From NCBI GenBank assembly GCA_036897095.1, contig JAYMSP010000381.1, positions 1 through 54,831 on the forward strand: a stretch of 54,831 nt of DNA. Direction: 5' to 3'. A program made the position numbers and the translations under genes. Origin of the DNA: Plantago elongata (Eukaryota > Streptophyta > Magnoliopsida > Lamiales > Plantaginaceae). How positions within the stretch are numbered: position 1 is the stretch's first letter; each line of letters starts with the position of its first letter. Shown piece by piece: positions 44,901 through 54,831 of this stretch. The notes under the pieces are model-generated. The model was not told the DNA's origin, did not search any database, and was given only the letters and a program-made list of their open reading frames with translations.

Positions 44901-47203
44901 TGCGAATTGATAAAGTAAAGTGAAGTTGTTATAAGGGTGGTGTTATTTCCACAAACGGAATTGGAACTTTATTGCAGAACAACTAAAACAGAAGATGGAA
45001 AACTTTTTATGTAACATGTGGAGTGTGTAAGAGCATGAAACTACAGTCCTAGGCTTAACTTAAGCTGGAGTATATAACTCCAATGATCAGGTGAAAAACA
45101 TCGTACTGCTTTTCAAGAAATAATAAAGGTCGATGTCCCTAAGTTTCCATCTCAAAACTCAAAACAACCAGAAACAACCAACTCGGGAAAGCAAAGAACA
45201 ATTACCTGTGGAATAACACAAAATGACTCATTTGGCCGATGCACAAGGGATACAAGTTTATTCAGATCTGACTTTACACCCCTTGAGATAAGTTGTTTCA
45301 GGATAGCTCTCAATGGTGCACCTTGAACCACTTCTCTTATAGAAGCAATCTTGACAAGGAGAGCATGTTTATGTTCTGAAAACTTAGCCAAGAACACCTA
45401 ATAAGCCCAGTTTAACACATACAAAATGCAAATATGTTCACAAAAAAAATGGTTTATCAATAAAATACACTTATAAGGCACTAGAAAGAACAATGTCAAC
45501 AATCCACCTGACACAAGTAAACACCAAGATAATTCCGAAAACACCTCTTTTTTTTAAAGATATTCAGTGAACCAATATAATAATTTGGTTCTTGTTTTAA
45601 AATCAGCTGTATATATCATATGAGGAAGTTCACCCCACATATCTCCATGCAAGTGAAAGAACTTATATATGACGAACCTAAATAGTTTGCTCTGACAGTC
45701 ATTTACGAAGAGGCAGACAAACAAGCAGTGTATATTAGACATAAGGCACTCCCATGTACAGTACATGACTGCATAACCAACATGCTCATTTAGAGTAATC
45801 CGAATTATAAGATTCACAGTACCATGAATACTCAATATTAATCATAACAAACTAATGGGTCAATTTTAGATGATTCATTAAACGAGTAATTCAAGGAGAA
45901 AATTTTAATGCCCAGAATCATGATAAATACATCTTTTAGTAAGTTAGTATGATCATGGAAAGCTAATAGCGACCTTAAAAAGGGGAACTCATTGAACCTT
46001 CATCAGGAGGAAGCTTTGACAAGTTGAGTTTCAGTGTGAGATTAAAACCGTCTTTTGGGGGATCAAGAATTTGCAAAATCGAACCATATGCAGCTTTTAT
46101 TGCTTCTATTGCTCCTGAAGGAAGGCCACCAAAATATACAGTTTCAGGAGGCGGTGTAGGTAACGACAATGACAGCAGGAGGATATTTGGATTCTTCACA
46201 GTTCCCTGCACACAAATATAAACCAGAGTGGTTAACTAAATGTTATGACCAGATGACATAAGGAATAAGCCTATAAATATGCAAGATGGAAGCCTACCCG
46301 AAGTAATCAGAAGAAAGATTTAGTTTCGATTGAATAATATGTAATGAAACGGAAAGATCATAAAGAGATGGACAGAAAATTTTACGATGAAACGAATCAA
46401 AAATAAGACATACAGAAAAAAACAATTATGAACCAAGTACTACTAACCAGAATGTGGTAGCGGACATCATCAAACTCAACCCATTGACAGTCTAATTCAG
46501 CTCCTTTGTCAAGACTGCAAAGCAAATCTCATCATTTTTCACAAAACCAATAGAAAGTCAGAAGCAAGTATCTACATAACACAAAACTAGTACAAAACAC
46601 AGTCCAAAATATAATATACTTAGTAGCTTCAAACACCAATAGATCCAATCACCATTAAAAAAGTCCAGTACTCAACTAATCAATCTTACAAAAAGCACAT
46701 AATATATAATCCAATACAACTTCAGAACTCGATAACTTAATTACTCAACAATTCTCCTGCACATTCTACAATCTCACAAATGATGTAGCTTATCGAAAAA
46801 ATACAACGCAAATAAACCTTATCAATCTGTGAAGTGTGCAACGCAACGCTCAAATGAATCGACTCATAACGACTAACAAAAGTAACATTGTGAGAACTAA
46901 GAAGCATTCTTCCTTAGGCCCTAGAATTTAGAATCACGCATCCAGAAAGCAGAATAACTCTTTCTCACAGCAACTAAAACTCAACACCACCTCTCGGAGA
47001 TAAAGTTACACTAATTAATTGGTATACAACCTGAATAACAACCAATTTCGAAAAGCGCATAGTGAATGAACGAAGTTCTGCAAAATGCACAATGTAAAAA
47101 AGAACGATTAGTAACAATAGAGAAGGATTTGAGAGTCTTACTTCTGAACACGAGTAGACAAAACTTGGAGGAGATATCTGCAAGGAGATGGTAAGAGTAT
47201 CAT
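41952..47203 (-). CDS. ARPC2A: actin-related protein 2/3 complex subunit 2A
   Basis: Exons (minus): 47203-47142, 46514-46448, 46205-45998, 45375-45206, 44238-44161, 43923-43791, 43700-43609, 43393-43337, 42175-42104, 41990-41952. All GT-AG joins keep frame and give 325 residues (Arabidopsis ARPC2A, DISTORTED2, about 318 from memory). Seen in order: MILLPSPCRYLLQ, DCQWVEFDDVRYH, KNPNILLLSLSLPTPPPETV, QILDPPKDGFNLTLKLNL, SLVHRPNESF, FPMRFKDSIDTALATSFLQ, PPCLWSPTPPEEL, YPRHVEGRKLDRTVWSLSTF, GFMHTRMRRRVESLI, SFKRL. ARPC2 forms the core of the ARP2/3 complex with ARPC4 and nucleates branched actin filaments in the cytoplasm; plant mutants have distorted trichomes. ARPC2B is a poorer match. Intron 4 carries a SINE. 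No lesion is visible. Confidence 0.93.
44280..44371 (+). mobile_element. short tRNA-derived SINE with poly-A tail, copy B (ARPC2A intron 4)
   Basis: The 92-bp body has an A-box-like GCTCAGTTCGTAAAAG and B-box-like GGGTTCGAGTC, then CGTTTC and an A run. It is flanked by 17-bp direct repeats AACTTGATGTATAAGTG (44263-44279) and AACTTGATGTACTAGTG (44372-44388), 15 of 17 matching. It shares head, CCTCCAACCAA and CGTTTC-A(n) with 19343-19424. It is antisense to ARPC2A and begins 41 bases from the exon 5 acceptor. Confidence 0.88.
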
Positions 47204-47771
47204 CGGTAACACGATCGGAGTTGGATCTTAATCGGTGGAGTTTGAGCGGAAATGGAAGCAGAAATTGACAAAGAATCGTATGAAAGTTGGAATTGGTATA
47301 ATCGTTTGACGAGGAATTTACGTTGGGACTTCACGAGTCGTGTGTAAAGCGGCTCGAACGCGAGCTAGGATTTCAGTAAGAGTGCCTGCTCTAGCTTGTG
47401 GACTCTAGGTGATTTTTTGTTATACTAGTTCGCGGTCATGGCTTTCCCATTTTGCAATTGGAGGTTGAAGTGGTTTATGTGTCTCCGTGCGTGTGAAAAG
47501 ACTCATTAGGCTCTCACCTCTTCGTTGGAAAATAATTGAACTCCATTTATTTGTCGCTAAAAAGTATAACTGAGTAGAACTAAAATGAACTAATTTAAAC
47601 TAAACATAAATTAATAAGTTTTTATATAAAGAGAATGTATCATTAAAACCTTTATGCTAGGTTTTTTTGTTTCAAAGTAATTTTCTACGTCATATTAAAA
47701 ATTCATGGGGTTTATAATAATCCGTGTACAATTTCGAATCAGTACAAAAGTCAAACCGAACTAATACTACT
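47204..47771. other. upstream region of ARPC2A
   Basis: Should contain the ARPC2A promoter and 5' UTR; no clear TATA box was found. A MITE-like patch (AACTCCATTTATTTG...AACTAAAATGAACTAA) occupies about 47537-47620. Confidence 0.4.
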
Positions 47772-47840
47772 ACAAAGTATAGCTCAGTTGTTTAGGAAAA
47801 TGGAATATTATCCTCTTAATCATATATTCGAATCAAATGT
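47772..47840 (+). repeat. possible decayed tRNA-derived repeat
   Basis: TATAGCTCAGTTG followed about 40 bases later by ATATTCGAATCA resembles degenerate A and B boxes at tRNA-like spacing. There is no poly-A tail or target duplication, so the call is tentative. Confidence 0.35.
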
Positions 47841-48559
47841 GATTGAGTTTGTATCAGATTTATATCAGTTTTATTATATTCATTTATACGATGTTTGTAT
47901 AACTGTTAGACCATCCACTATAATGACCAAAAAATTGGTCGTAGGAATTTGGATGTTGCGCAACCGCGCCTCGCGATTGTTTTTCTTCACTGTTGTGACG
48001 GTCGCGATCAATTTTTTATTTTTGTTTTTGTTTATAGTTATATTAATACGAATATTGAAAAGTTGGAGGGGAAAAGGATGTTTTTTTAATTAAATACGAG
48101 TAGAGTAGTAAAACAGTACAAAATACGAACGTATGAAAATGAAGGGTGAAATTTAAGATATGAAAAAATATATCTTTACTGGTCTCGTTTTGTAAATCTC
48201 GAAAAAAAATATAAACTCGGTATAATTTTTATGTTTTCCAAATTTAAAAATAAACAAATATCTTTTAAAGAAAATGAAAACGGAGGTGGGCCCCATAAAA
48301 AAATACCTCAATCGGCTGTTGGGCAAAACTCCCACCCACAACCTCCCTACAATTGCACCACAGTGTACTAAAATCGATCGTGACGCGGTTACTCTACGAT
48401 ACGAACGATTTGTTTTGTGACATAGTGCACAACCTTACACCAATAGTTGTCAACTTGTCTTACATCATATGTTCAGAATTTGTGCACTTTGCAGGACTTT
48501 TATGTAATATTGTCTTCTTCACTAAAACTAACCTAGTTTCACGTTTTAGTTGTTTGTTT
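47841..48559. other. repeat-like intergenic DNA
   Basis: Around 47907-47990 the text GACCATCCACTATAATGACC and the following C/G-rich stretch resemble the Harbinger end near 53552 (AACCGCCCACTATGGGTC), preceded by TTA. The partner end was not identified with confidence. No gene recognised. Confidence 0.35.
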
Positions 48560-49130
48560 ATGAATAGGAGTGTGTTAAAGGCTCGAATCTTAAAGAGAAG
48601 AGAAGTTTTAGAGAGTTTCACTCCTTGGTGAAGAAAGAGAAGTCTTTGGACGATTTGAATCTTTGAAGTATATGTATGCTTGGACTATTGAAGATAAGGA
48701 TAAGCCATAAAATCTGATTTCACTTGATCTTATTAACGTTTTTCTGCACTATAAATACAAGAACATGGTCATCATTAACCCAATCAAGTATAGATCAATA
48801 GATAAATCGTCATATCTTAGTTGATTTTGCGAGTTGTTCAAAGATCTATTATATACTAGATCAAGTACGTTGTGAAGATTAACGAGTGAAGACATCAATT
48901 GTCCAAATAGTCTTGGTTACATATTCACTTTTCTATTCTTGTCCTTGGATCTACTAGCTAGCTAATCTAGATTGATATGTTCGGAATAGGTTTTTCTGTT
49001 CTTACTAGTATCGATTCAGTCCTAGTGAATCGGTGTTTTGTAAATCCTCTTTTCATAGTGGATATTTGATGTTCTAGGCTCCGGTACCCGCAAAAGTATT
49101 TTGTTGTGTTCATTCTTTAATTGTGTTGGT
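48560..49130 (+). repeat. probable degenerate Copia-type LTR
   Basis: The stretch contains a promoter-like CACTATAAATACAAG (near 48750) followed by about 300 bases and the text TAGTGGATATTTGATG and GGCTCCGGTACCCGC, similar in style to the 3' parts of Tork-like Copia LTRs. A poor primer-site-like TTGGTAT follows near 49124. No paired LTR or internal domain was found, so boundaries and class are tentative. Confidence 0.35.
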
Positions 49131-52100
49131 ATATTCGGTCAGATTGTACTCTAAGCACACGCAGCGGAATTTTAAAAAATTATAGACCAACATGATAACA
49201 GTAATTTAACGTGCTCGAATAAGTTGAAATCTTACTTTGTTAGCAATTCTAATTTGATGTTGTCAGCTTACAATACGGGATCAGCAAAGTCCAACAACTG
49301 GTCAATCTCCTCTTCCGTATAATTAACAACTCCGAGATCCTCTCCAAGCAAGTCCCACTCCAACTCCGAGATCCTCTCCAAGCAAGTCCCACTCCTCGTG
49401 CGAATTCAGACTGTTTGTTAATCCTCAAACTTCGGTATCTACCTGAGTTCTTTTTACCAAGAAGATAGAATTTTCTTATATTTGAATGTTTAGAAGAGTT
49501 TTTTATCCAAGAAGAACGTTAGAACGTTCTTATATTTAAATATTTAGAAGTGTTTTGGAAGAACAAATCAAATTGATTCAATCTATTCTATGTTGGGGTC
49601 TTCTCCTGATCTTGGATGATTCAAAAAATTAATCTGATTACTCTTTTACCCACAATCACATCTCATCAAAGAATATGGAAAACGGACAGGATCATGAGCA
49701 AGACTGCAAGAGGAATTGATGGCAATGATGATGTCATGATGACAATGAGTCGCAACCATTCACGTCCCACGTTTCATTTTCATCTACCAGGCACATTCTC
49801 TCCCCTTCTCTTTTATAGCCCTTTTGATCCGTTAACCATTTCAATTCCACTATTCCAGCTTCAACATTAAACTTTAATCCTAAATTAATTTAAATATAAC
49901 AATTCACTTCATTTCAATCGTTTAAATCTAATTGAACTAATTAAAATTATTCTCATATTATTTACAATAAATAATATTTTAATCAACATCTTTAATTTAG
50001 TAAAGTATATCCCATATAGTATGACCATAAAACCTCATATATTAAATACTAATCCAATTAAGTTCACTGTAAAACTTCTAGACAATTTACCGGACAATAT
50101 TAATATATAAGAACGTTTATGAGGATATACAAACCACCACTTGTAACGTAAGACTTTAATGATGGTACGGTCCTTTCATTCATGAATACTCGAATAAGTC
50201 TAGAAATTGATTTCATGTCTGTTCAAATAACTTATTCATTTCTTTCTCAATCTTGTTACTTGATTCTCGATCGTATTCAGACACCATTTTAAACACATCG
50301 CAATGCATTGGCCAATGAATAACGATCAACCTAACTATGAGATGTAAAGTAATCTCTCCAATGTCTATTACGAGGAATGAATCTTATCTTGGCTCAACTA
50401 CTACTCACATGTGCTCCGTGATGTACCCAACACATGTCGTATCTACCCCATTAGAAGTGCAAGCATTGGTCATGGTCAAAATAAACGACTTCACACCTGC
50501 AGTAGTATTGACCTCACTAATACATCACCTTACACACCGATACTTCCATAGACAGAATATAATTAACCAAATGGTTTCTCGACGGGTCTACCAACACCCT
50601 CTAAGATGTTCATGCATCCATCATGAATGACCAAGTCATTCATATTCGTGAGAGCTAATACATTCTCTAAGAATAACCATGTGTTAAAGATCCAAATTGC
50701 ATAATATAACATGTATCACTAAGAGATTTATACCTGATAAATCAACTCTACTACCGATAAATATTATAATCTCACTTGACTCCATAGTCTCCATGAAATG
50801 TTCTCAATACTTTGTATCCCCCGTGTGCTCTCATTATACAAATACACCATCTGTTTATGTTTTTGCCAAAGATCTCCTTTGCATAAACATTTGAAATCAT
50901 ATAATAGAAATGCACAATCATACAAAGACATTAACATTAGAATTTCATTGCAAAAACTTTACACCTCTATTGATGCTTCGTTCTTAGTTTCCCTAAAACA
51001 TCAGTTATGTACGTTAGTTCCATTCAGGTGTTGATAACTTAATCCCCCTTTGAGTTGGAAGTACTTTCAAGACCAAATGATGACATCAGAATCATAGTTC
51101 ACCATAACATGGATCCTTAAATGCACTGTCCAACACAATCAAGACAAACTTGGGTTTAAGTTGGTCAAAAATGAAACAGGTTGATGCATCTATAACATGG
51201 CCATAAGTTAGCAAATCCATCTTTAGCTATCATATTTACTCTGTTGGATATGGAGTCGCGCTCAGCTCACCATTGGTTTACAAAAGCAAAATCTTTCGTG
51301 CAAAGAACAACAACAAAAACAAACCTTCAAATTTTCAAACAACCCAACTCAACAGTTGTTAACAAGACACTAGTACATACCAGATATATCAACTGACTCC
51401 GTATGATCTGCCACATTTTTTATCACCGGTGAGAGTTTCTCACAATGTTACCATAGCAATAGATCAGTTCCTACTATACTAATATCAAAACCATTCCATG
51501 AATGATAACTATGAATCAGTGAGCAAGGAAGCTCCAAAGAAAGGTTAAATTCAATTTTTATCTAGCCTGAAAATTCTCCAAAAGATCAATGAACATGTTC
51601 AAAAGAGAAAAACCATATAAAATCAAACCAGCAATACCTTATACTACATTCCAACAGCTAAACTCATGAATACATCATAACTGCTTCTAGATACAAGCAT
51701 ATACCGATTAGCTTTCTCTATTCATATACATGAAAAAATTAAAATGCCATGACAAATGGAAACTCATGAGAAAGAGAATCATTTCATAGCTTCTGATGCA
51801 CTGATTCTTGTTTAGTAATGCTTCTGAAACCTTAAACTATTCAGTACTGGACTCAAGTGGACATTATTTCTAGTAGTAAGATTGTTCATGCTATGGGTAG
51901 AATAAAAGACATACCCTTTGCAAGCCACTAATAATTGTCACGTAAAAATAAAGCTTTTATGTGATTGCAATTTTCAGAGCCCATACTTCCAAATAAATAC
52001 ATTTCCATTCAGTCATATATGAAGTAATTCTAATATTGCTTCCACAATTTTACCACAAACCTGCAACGCTATGATCTGGGCTGAGATATTCGTGGCTTCT

Positions 52101-52166
52101 ATCTGCTGAGCCTGCATTGTCCTGTACAGTTCACTCGTATATAACACTTTCTTCTCTAGTATTGTA
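49131..52166. other. 3-kb intergenic stretch, repeat-like, no gene recognised
   Basis: No credible coding region. It includes GCAGCGGAATTTT (near 49162), common beside plant retroelement remnants, a perfect 34-bp tandem duplication (separate entry), and near 51249-51300 a minus-strand match to the tRNA-like head seen in the CER26-like intron (TTTGTAAACCAATGGTGAGC). The 50.1-51.0 kb part is unusually stop-poor in short pieces but resembles no protein I know. Confidence 0.4.
49327..49394. repeat. perfect 34-bp tandem duplication
   Basis: Positions 49327-49360 and 49361-49394 are identical; each begins CAACTCCGAGATCC and ends AAGTCCCACTC. The exact identity of the copies indicates a recent event or selection against divergence. 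Confidence 0.9.
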
Positions 52167-52431
52167 CTTCCTTCATCCCAGTCTAAGGTTCCACTTTTTT
52201 TTTGGTCAATCGGCTACAACTTTGACTACTAATTACTCTTAAATCGCAAATGAAAGATGTTTAATTAAATTATAGAATTGCATTTTGGAAACTAAATTTT
52301 CACTATATAATTTAATTGTACATTTTATACTTGTGGAGTGCGGTTTTGTAGTAATTCGTACTCAAAGTTGGAGATGATGGAACCAAAAAAAAAAAATCAA
52401 AGTGGAAACCTTTGATCGGGACGAAGGAAAG
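52167..52431. mobile_element. Stowaway-type MITE, second copy
   Basis: The 265-bp element is flanked by TA (52165-52166, 52432-52433). The left end reads CTTCCTTCATCCCAGTCTAA and the right end, reverse-complemented, CTTTCCTTCGTCCCGATCAA. Both are followed by AGGTT(T)CCACTTT and a T run. These ends are paired well, but the interior is less symmetrical than in 40897-41141. Different subfamily from that copy. Confidence 0.8.
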
Positions 52432-52433
52432 TA

Positions 52434-53549
52434 TGAAATAAGTGAAGTATCAGTAAGAACAACTTTGCACGATGAATCCATTTTGAAAAGAAAAAAAAAT
52501 CACATTTTGAATTTTAGATATAAGAAAGGTAGAAAGTAATCAGGTGAGAATCATAAACACATTGGTAAAAAAAATCAATAAACTACACATAAAAATCTAT
52601 TTATTTATATCCAGCAAAATCATAAAAGTGCACACACATTATACCCATATAATTCCAAAAACATAGCAAAAACATTTATGAAATGCTATGTTTCTGACCA
52701 ACTTAACCTAGCTTAGCAGTAATAAATCAAAACAATCCAACATCTTCTAGACATGTAGTCATTTGAAGAGGGAGAAAAAATACTGAGAGACATACTTGTG
52801 TCAAACGAAACCAAGAACTTTCTTGCCCTCTGACTCTTAATTGGAGTAGGACATTACATATACTTGAAGTTGAAGCCTAAAATCACAAACTCGAAAGTAT
52901 CTTCCGAGGAAATCAGAACAAATAGGCAGGAGATGGTGTAATTACAATTATTATCATTTACCTTTAACTTCATGACCAAACCACAATTATTTTGCACAAT
53001 TGACTCAATCATATCATTTGGCATCAGCCGCCTTTTGAACTAAGAGATAATAACATTGATCACATCAAAGACATCGCATTTCATCAAACACCTTATTGGT
53101 GTTATCTGAATTTCTTACACCTTAAGGATTTCTCATTCCAATCCCATAATTGTAAACTATAGCTGATTCAAAAGGTCGCAAACATAAACACTAATAAAGC
53201 AAGAGTACTGATCACAAGAAGATAAGCGATTAAGTGTCTCTTTGGGAAGGAATTCGAATCGGGAAAAACCAATTCAAATTGCTCTTTTTTATACAAAACA
53301 TGCAATTAAATTAACTTTTTCCAATTCAAATTATTTACCAATCAGTCCCTAAGCAATTTAACCAACACTTGAAAGATTCGCGCCAACAAAACATGGTAAT
53401 AGCAAAACACACCAATTTGAAATGCATGTGGCGGTTCGACGTCCGAGATGGTGGTGGTGGGGTTGGTTGAATTGATATTTTGTGTGTAAGTTGCTTCTGA
53501 TGTGGGCTGTCTATACGTCTCTTTTCATACATCTTGTTTAGAAAACGCT
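52434..53549. other. intergenic, no gene recognised
   Basis: AT-rich DNA left of the Harbinger element, with an AATTCAAAT-rich MITE-like patch at about 53245-53345. No coding region or RNA gene seen. Confidence 0.45.
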
Positions 53550-53624
53550 AAAACCGCCCACTATGGGTCAATGGCGACCTTCGATTTCGGTCGTGGCGTG
53601 CGGTTGCTCCGAAACGTGCACTGT

Positions 53625-53647
53625 GCGACCGATTTAAAATCGGTCGC
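53625..53647. repeat. 23-nt palindrome in the Harbinger subterminal region
   Basis: GCGACCGATTT, one A, then its exact reverse complement. It could be a transposase binding site or part of a subterminal hairpin. Confidence 0.8.
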
Positions 53648-53879
53648 CGCAGTTATCCCTTTTTTTAATTTCTTTTTAATTTCGAAAATCGAATAACGGC
53701 TATATTTTCGAAACATATAAAAAACGGTCATATTTTGATGAAATGGATAAAATAACGGCTATATTTCCGAAACAAATAAATAGAGCATCTATAAAAACAT
53801 ACCCTTCTATACTATATCACCACAACTTCTTCCTCTTGAAACACACATTCATCCTCTCAATCATATCCTCTCAACCGAT

Positions 53880-54155
53880 CAACCTCTCATCCTCGCCAGA
53901 TGAAGATGATAGGCCCGTAGGACCAAGGCGGTGGTCGGAAAATGCAGATCATGCTCTTCGATTGATATGGGATCAACTTTCTCGACGTCCACAGTAGGCA
54001 ATTATGTTCAGGAGAGCAAGTCTTTCCATTTCGTGAAGGATGCATGGGATAACGGTGTACTGAAGGATGGAACAACTCTTGTTAGTATTATGCCAAGAAC
54101 CAAATTAGAGCTTTGGAAAGAAGCTAGGCGTCTTGAGATATGCGGTATGGAGTAG
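53880..54155 (+). pseudogene. Harbinger ORF1 (Myb/SANT-like) remnant
   Basis: One frame gives GPRRWSENADHALRLIWDQLS; another continues with STVGNYVQESKSFHF and LELWKEARRLEI. Together these follow the order of Myb/SANT-like ORF1 proteins of plant PIF/Harbinger elements (Arg-Trp-Ser, Leu/Ile-x-x-Trp, Val-Gly-Asn, Phe-His-Phe). A frame change near 53980-53995 separates the halves. ORF1 normally binds DNA and partners the transposase; this copy looks broken. Confidence 0.5.
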
Positions 54156-54172
54156 GTCGTAGAACGACTTGC

Positions 54173-54290
54173 TTTGTTGCAGTTGTTGTTGTTATCGTTG
54201 TTCTTGCTTTGTTGTTGTTGTTGTTGTTTGTTCTCATTGTTGTTGTTGTTGTGTACTATCTGTCGTTGTTGTTTCTGTTTTTTGTTGTAC
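54173..54290 (+). repeat. (GTT)n microsatellite
   Basis: An interrupted GTT/TTG repeat covers about 120 bases downstream of the ORF1 remnant and between the convergent Harbinger ORFs. Confidence 0.85.
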
Positions 54291-54458
54291 TTCTAATAAA
54301 AAGCGAGCTGAATTGAAACAAATTTTTTATTCAGTACGAACGGAATATAATAAAATATTACAGAATACGAATACAAACAAATTGAACTGAAAGTAGGAAA
54401 TGAAAGTACTAGAACAATAAAAACATAATTTAAGTAGTCCTCCTCCATATGTGCTCGA

Positions 54459-54831
54459 TCAAATCCTTCTGCAATGATTGGTGAGTGAGTGTGATGCGCA
54501 TATCATGCCTAGCTGCATGTATCCTCCAACAGAGTTGATCACTGAAGAGCGTCTCGTGAATCGAATACCGGTGAACAAGTCTTCTTCCACCGAGTTGACG
54601 GTGTCTTTGTTGAATTCTTTGACATACTTCTCGTATGTTTTGGCCCGGTGATAAGTATGTCTTTCATTCTCAACGATCATGTTATGTAGGCATATACATG
54701 TATTCATAATCTTGGATAGAAGAGCTTTCATTTTGGCCAACGCTGGGTTGCGGATGATGGCGAAGCGTGCTTGCAGACAATCAAAAGCTCGCTCAACGTC
54801 TTTTCGGACAGCCTCTTGCTTCTGTGCAAAC
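54459..54831 (-). CDS. PIF/Harbinger DDE transposase, C-terminal part (5' end beyond window)
   Basis: The minus-strand frame is open from the window edge to the stop at 54459 (about 123 residues visible). It contains QEAVRKDVERAFDCLQARFA, which includes the glutamate of the DDE triad (in VERAF), and NTCICLHNMIVENER, both diagnostic of plant Harbinger transposases (DDE_Tnp_4 / plant transposon protein family). No stop interrupts this part, so the transposase could be intact, but most of it lies outside the window. It converges with the ORF1 remnant. Confidence 0.88.
   Translation of the reverse strand, partial: FAQKQEAVRKDVERAFDCLQARFAIIRNPALAKMKALLSKIMNTCICLHNMIVENERHTYHRAKTYEKYVKEFNKDTVNSVEEDLFTGIRFTRRSSVINSVGGYMQLGMICASHSLTNHCRRI

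Larger units (their letters stand above)
53552..54831. mobile_element. PIF/Harbinger transposon, left part (right end outside window)
   Basis: A candidate left end AACCGCCCACTATGGG follows TAA (53549-53551), the target preference of PIF/Harbinger. Inside are a subterminal palindrome at 53625-53647, direct repeats of AATAACGGCTATATTT (near 53692 and 53752, with a variant between), an ORF1-like remnant on the plus strand and the C-terminal end of a DDE transposase on the minus strand. The two ORFs converge. The exact left boundary is inferred. Confidence 0.7.

Noticed and set aside
50337..51034. Chain of short ORFs suggesting a spliced gene
   Set aside because: No consistent splice signals, start or recognisable domain; composition looks like repeat-derived intergenic DNA.
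1..54831. CRISPR arrays, operons, bacterial-type ribosome binding sites or endogenous pararetrovirus genes
   Set aside because: None seen. The gene structure is eukaryotic throughout, and the retroelement sequence recognised is Copia-type gag and LTR only.

Overview
This window is nuclear DNA from a flowering plant, most likely a core eudicot. It is AT-rich, its genes are split by GT-AG introns, and plant transposons (Copia, MULE, hAT, PIF/Harbinger, Stowaway, SINE) lie between and inside them. I could not place the species from sequence alone. Eight host genes can be read. All exon models come from splice signals and remembered family sequences, not from transcripts.

Layout. 1-1550: minus-strand Ty1/Copia gag relic with its primer-binding site and 5' LTR, cut by an hAT-like end at the window edge. 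2949-5558 (-): two-exon CER2/CER26-type BAHD protein. 8244-16266 (+): 17-exon peptide:N-glycanase PNG1. 17169-21659 (-): 8-exon PITH-domain protein, convergent with PNG1. 22991-24838 (-): intronless DUF2828/vWA protein. 25362-32538: a 7.2-kb Mutator-like element with 9-bp target duplications, a decayed mudrA-like transposase (+), a convergent zinc-finger-like second ORF (-), and a nested 1.0-kb hAT element with its own 8-bp duplications. 34084-35331 and 36124-37401 (-): tandem genes for non-catalytic aspartic-protease-fold glucanase-inhibitor-like proteins. 39699-40523 (-): plastid ribose-5-phosphate isomerase. 41952-47203 (-): 10-exon ARP2/3 subunit ARPC2A. 47.2-54.8 kb: repeat-rich DNA with a probable LTR relic, a Stowaway MITE and, at the right edge, a PIF/Harbinger element whose two ORFs converge.

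How the genes relate. There is no operon; these are independent housekeeping, stress and cuticle genes. PNG1 (deglycosylation in ER-associated degradation) and the PITH protein (family linked to the 26S proteasome) are convergent neighbours with related cell biology, though adjacency does not show co-function. From memory, the PITH gene and the isomerase correspond to adjacent Arabidopsis loci At3g04780 and At3g04790. If so, an ancestral neighbour pair has been separated here by the DUF2828 gene, the MULE and the inhibitor pair. The least ordinary material is the MULE with its convergent second ORF, the nested hAT, and a small tRNA-derived SINE family with intact target duplications inside two gene introns.
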